Shown here: piece by piece, positions 5,844 to 7,106 of the stretch | Layout of the letters: the number at the start of each line of letters is the position of its first letter | Position numbering within the stretch: position 1 is the stretch's first letter | Assembly: GCA_013695175.1 (NCBI GenBank) | Contig: JACDAZ010000430.1 | Location: forward strand, 1 to 7,106 | Length of the DNA: 7,106 bases | Source of the DNA: Flavisolibacter sp. | GTDB taxonomy: Bacteria > Bacteroidota > Bacteroidia > Chitinophagales > Chitinophagaceae | Direction of reading: 5' to 3' | Made by a program: the position numbers and the translations under genes | The notes under the pieces: generated by a model | The model's database searches: none | What the model was told of the DNA's origin: nothing | What the model saw: only the letters and a program-made list of their open reading frames with translations

Positions 5844-5916
5844 TACCGGCATCAAGATACATAACCTATATATAACAAATGAAATTTTTGAACACATATT
5901 ATCCCCTCTTTTCAAA

Positions 5917-6183
5917 ATGCAAACAATTTTTGACCAAAAACGCGTTTTTCTTAGGGAAATTGACCACTTTTTAGACTTTTTATCAATGGAAGAAGAAATT
6001 TTGGTGAACAATTCGCTTACAAAACAGGAGTTGCATAACCTCGATTTTATGGATTTACTGCCAATAAACAAAGTGTCAGTTATAGTTTTGAACTATAGTT
6101 TTGCCAACCGGTTAAACAACATTTTCTTTCGCATTGGTGGCGCTATTAATGTTTGGATTTATCGAAGTGCAACATCCAGGTAA
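5917..6183 (+). CDS. Doubtful small hypothetical ORF, 88 aa
   Basis: ATG at 5917 runs to TAA at 6181-6183. It fills most of the 347-base gap between the SWIB start and the end of the SRPBCC-VOC gene, and its last 38 bases overlap the 3' end of that gene on the opposite strand. The product begins MQTIFDQKRVFLREIDHFLDF; residues 7-50 are acidic and helix-like (E-I-D-H-F-L-D-F-L, M-E-E-E-I-L, E-L-H-N-L-D-F-M-D-L-L), followed by a more hydrophobic basic part (K-V-S-V-I-V-L-N-Y-S). No family is recognised. The frame stays open upstream to 5836, but without an ATG. No promoter was found, and all close neighbours lie on the − strand. The opposite-strand frame here is Ser/Lys/Cys-rich and less protein-like. 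It may be a real small gene or a chance frame. Confidence 0.33.
   Translation: MQTIFDQKRVFLREIDHFLDFLSMEEEILVNNSLTKQELHNLDFMDLLPINKVSVIVLNYSFANRLNNIFFRIGGAINVWIYRSATSR
6081..6113. repeat. Cluster of short palindromes in the convergent gap
   Basis: TATAGTT (6081-6087) and AACTATA (6091-6097) form a 7-bp inverted repeat around TTG. The second half is part of the 10-bp palindrome AACTATAGTT (6091-6100), and TATAGTTTTG also occurs twice as a direct repeat. AACCGGTT (6106-6113) is a further palindrome. The cluster lies about 30 bases past the stop of the − strand SRPBCC-VOC gene. It has no T-tract, so it is not a clear terminator. Confidence 0.4.
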
Positions 6184-7015
6184 AACCATATTTATCTTTT
6201 AGCACACCAAACAAGGCTCCCCAAAACTGCAATTTCACATCTTCTATAATAGTTCCGCCCTCAACAAGGTTTTTAAAAAAAGAATGTATTTCATTTTCAC
6301 TACTGCAGTTTAAAGAAAGTGCAATGGTATTTCCATGCACACATTTTGCAGATGACATCATATCGGAAGCCATTAATAACAAATTATTATTCATCAAAGA
6401 TGCATGCATCACCTGCCCCTGAATTGCTTCAGGACATTGACCTGCAATTGGTGACTCACCAACGGTTTGAATGGTTAGCTCTCCTCCCAAACACTCTTTG
6501 TAAAAACTCATTGCTTCTTTGCAGTTACCATTAAAAGTGAGGTAAGCATTAATTTGAGTAGGATACGTTTTTTTGCCTTCTGCCAGTTGCTTTACCTTTT
6601 TAAGCGCTTTATCCCAGGCTACAGACATAGAATCAAACCATTCATCGCCCATATCACTTGCAATATCTAAATGTGTTGTTCCATTTTCTCCTTTAAGGAT
6701 ATAAATTTCTTTACCACCTTTCATTGCTTTAGCACCTTCACTTTCATAATCTTCAACACCATCTTTTAAAAAACCTGTATACTCAAATGCTAATTCTTCA
6801 AGTGGTTTGTTGGCAATTATTTTAGCTACCATACCACAGTTAGTATGATCTGAAAAAACAGCTTTACCTCCTTCTTTCCAATCAGTCTCTACATGAGAAC
6901 CGGGACTAAATTCAGAGTACCAGTCACGTGTATATTCATCTTCCACCAAAATATTCCACACCTGTTGCTTTGGTGCATTTATGTCAATTGATTTTTTAAT
7001 TGTTTTTACTTTCAT
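6146..7015 (-). CDS. Fusion protein: SRPBCC/AHSA1-like domain + PhnB-like VOC (glyoxalase-fold) domain
   Basis: The protein is 289 aa in two complete domains in one frame. Residues 1-145 are an SRPBCC (START-like, AHSA1-type) domain: I-K-K-S-I-D-I-N-A-P-K-Q-Q-V-W-N-I-L at the start, W-K-E-G-G-K-A-V-F in the middle, and a last helix with W126-F…W134-D-K-A-L-K-K-V-K-Q-L. This fold makes a pocket for hydrophobic ligands. After a linker (E-G-K-K-T-Y-P-T), residues 154-285 are a VOC domain of the PhnB type: I-N-A-Y-L-T-F-N-G-N-C-K-E-A-M-S-F-Y, G-Q-V-M-H-A-S-L, L-M-A-S-D-M and a final F-G-V-L-K-D-K-Y-G-F-T-W-M-L. Each domain is often a stand-alone protein. Known functions vary (binding, small-molecule chemistry, resistance), so none is assigned. 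There is no signal peptide; it is cytoplasmic. No frameshift is needed to join the domains. Confidence 0.87.
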   Translation of the reverse strand: MKVKTIKKSIDINAPKQQVWNILVEDEYTRDWYSEFSPGSHVETDWKEGGKAVFSDHTNCGMVAKIIANKPLEELAFEYTGFLKDGVEDYESEGAKAMKGGKEIYILKGENGTTHLDIASDMGDEWFDSMSVAWDKALKKVKQLAEGKKTYPTQINAYLTFNGNCKEAMSFYKECLGGELTIQTVGESPIAGQCPEAIQGQVMHASLMNNNLLLMASDMMSSAKCVHGNTIALSLNCSSENEIHSFFKNLVEGGTIIEDVKLQFWGALFGVLKDKYGFTWMLHFDKSKH

Positions 7016-7055
7016 AACAAATGGTTTTTTATATTATTTAACATTGTTGTCCGAC

Positions 7056-7086
7056 TAAAAATAGCATAAAAATCCCTACAACTCAA
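7056..7086 (-). promoter_or_regulatory. Possible promoter for the SRPBCC-VOC gene
   Basis: On the − strand, TTG (7086-7084), a 20-base spacer and TATTTTTA (7063-7056) resemble TTG-N(about 19)-TAnnTTTG with one mismatch at the last base. The leader would be about 35 bases before the ATG at 7015. The rest of the 91 bases to the window end holds nothing else I can name. Confidence 0.3.
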
Positions 7087-7106
7087 TATTGATAAGGGTT
7101 TCAGAC

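Noticed and set aside
5817..6071. − strand open frame of 84 aa upstream of the SWIB gene
   Set aside because: The product is rich in Ser, Lys and Cys with no domain-like pattern, and it would occupy the SWIB leader and promoter. The + strand frame in the same place is the better candidate.
6153..6534. + strand open frames opposite the VOC domain
   Set aside because: Both frames are shadows of the − strand VOC domain, whose motifs run through the whole interval.
1..7106. Mobile element, CRISPR, toxin-antitoxin or defence system
   Set aside because: No transposase, integrase, nuclease, repeat-spacer array, terminal inverted repeats or toxin-like gene pair was found on either strand.

Overview
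The window is an AT-rich stretch of chromosome that looks like Bacteroidota, probably close to Chitinophagaceae (lineage is an inference). The clues are: start codons with no convincing Shine-Dalgarno sequence; several upstream boxes fitting the Bacteroidota -7 consensus TAnnTTTG; a lipoprotein-type PQQ sugar dehydrogenase; and a SWIB protein with a histone-H1-like Lys/Ala tail, an architecture known from Bacteroidota and Chlamydiae. I see no rRNA, tRNA, CRISPR array, transposase, phage gene or att-like repeat. It reads as ordinary housekeeping or accessory chromosome rather than a defence island or mobile element.

Left part (1-1580), + strand: the C-terminal end of a glycerophosphodiester phosphodiesterase, cut by the window edge, followed after a 192-base gap by an exported calcineurin-like phosphoesterase. 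A strong bidirectional terminator (1547-1575) closes this side and also serves the convergent − strand genes.

Middle part (1581-4333): a two-gene − strand operon made of a PQQ-dependent sugar dehydrogenase lipoprotein and a DinB-family protein 12 bases downstream. Upstream of it, also on −, is a six-helix DUF1206 membrane protein. Divergent from DUF1206 is a small + strand gene, here re-started at 4334 to give 78 aa. It has its own plausible promoter and a hairpin at its stop codon.

Right part (4571-7106): a gap with a possible 26-aa ORF, then on the − strand a GNAT acetyltransferase, a terminator, the SWIB/H1-like protein, a 347-base interval holding a doubtful + strand ORF of 88 aa, and a 289-aa fusion of an SRPBCC/AHSA1 domain to a PhnB-like VOC domain. 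The last 91 bases hold the leader of that fusion gene.

The genes do not form one obvious pathway. The clearest functional links are the two neighbouring phosphoesterases and the sugar dehydrogenase/DinB operon. The most unusual items are the SRPBCC-VOC fusion, the 78-aa gene of unknown function, the direct repeats in the SWIB leader, and the SWIB terminator that sits almost directly on the GNAT start codon. I did not find a convincing new multi-gene system.
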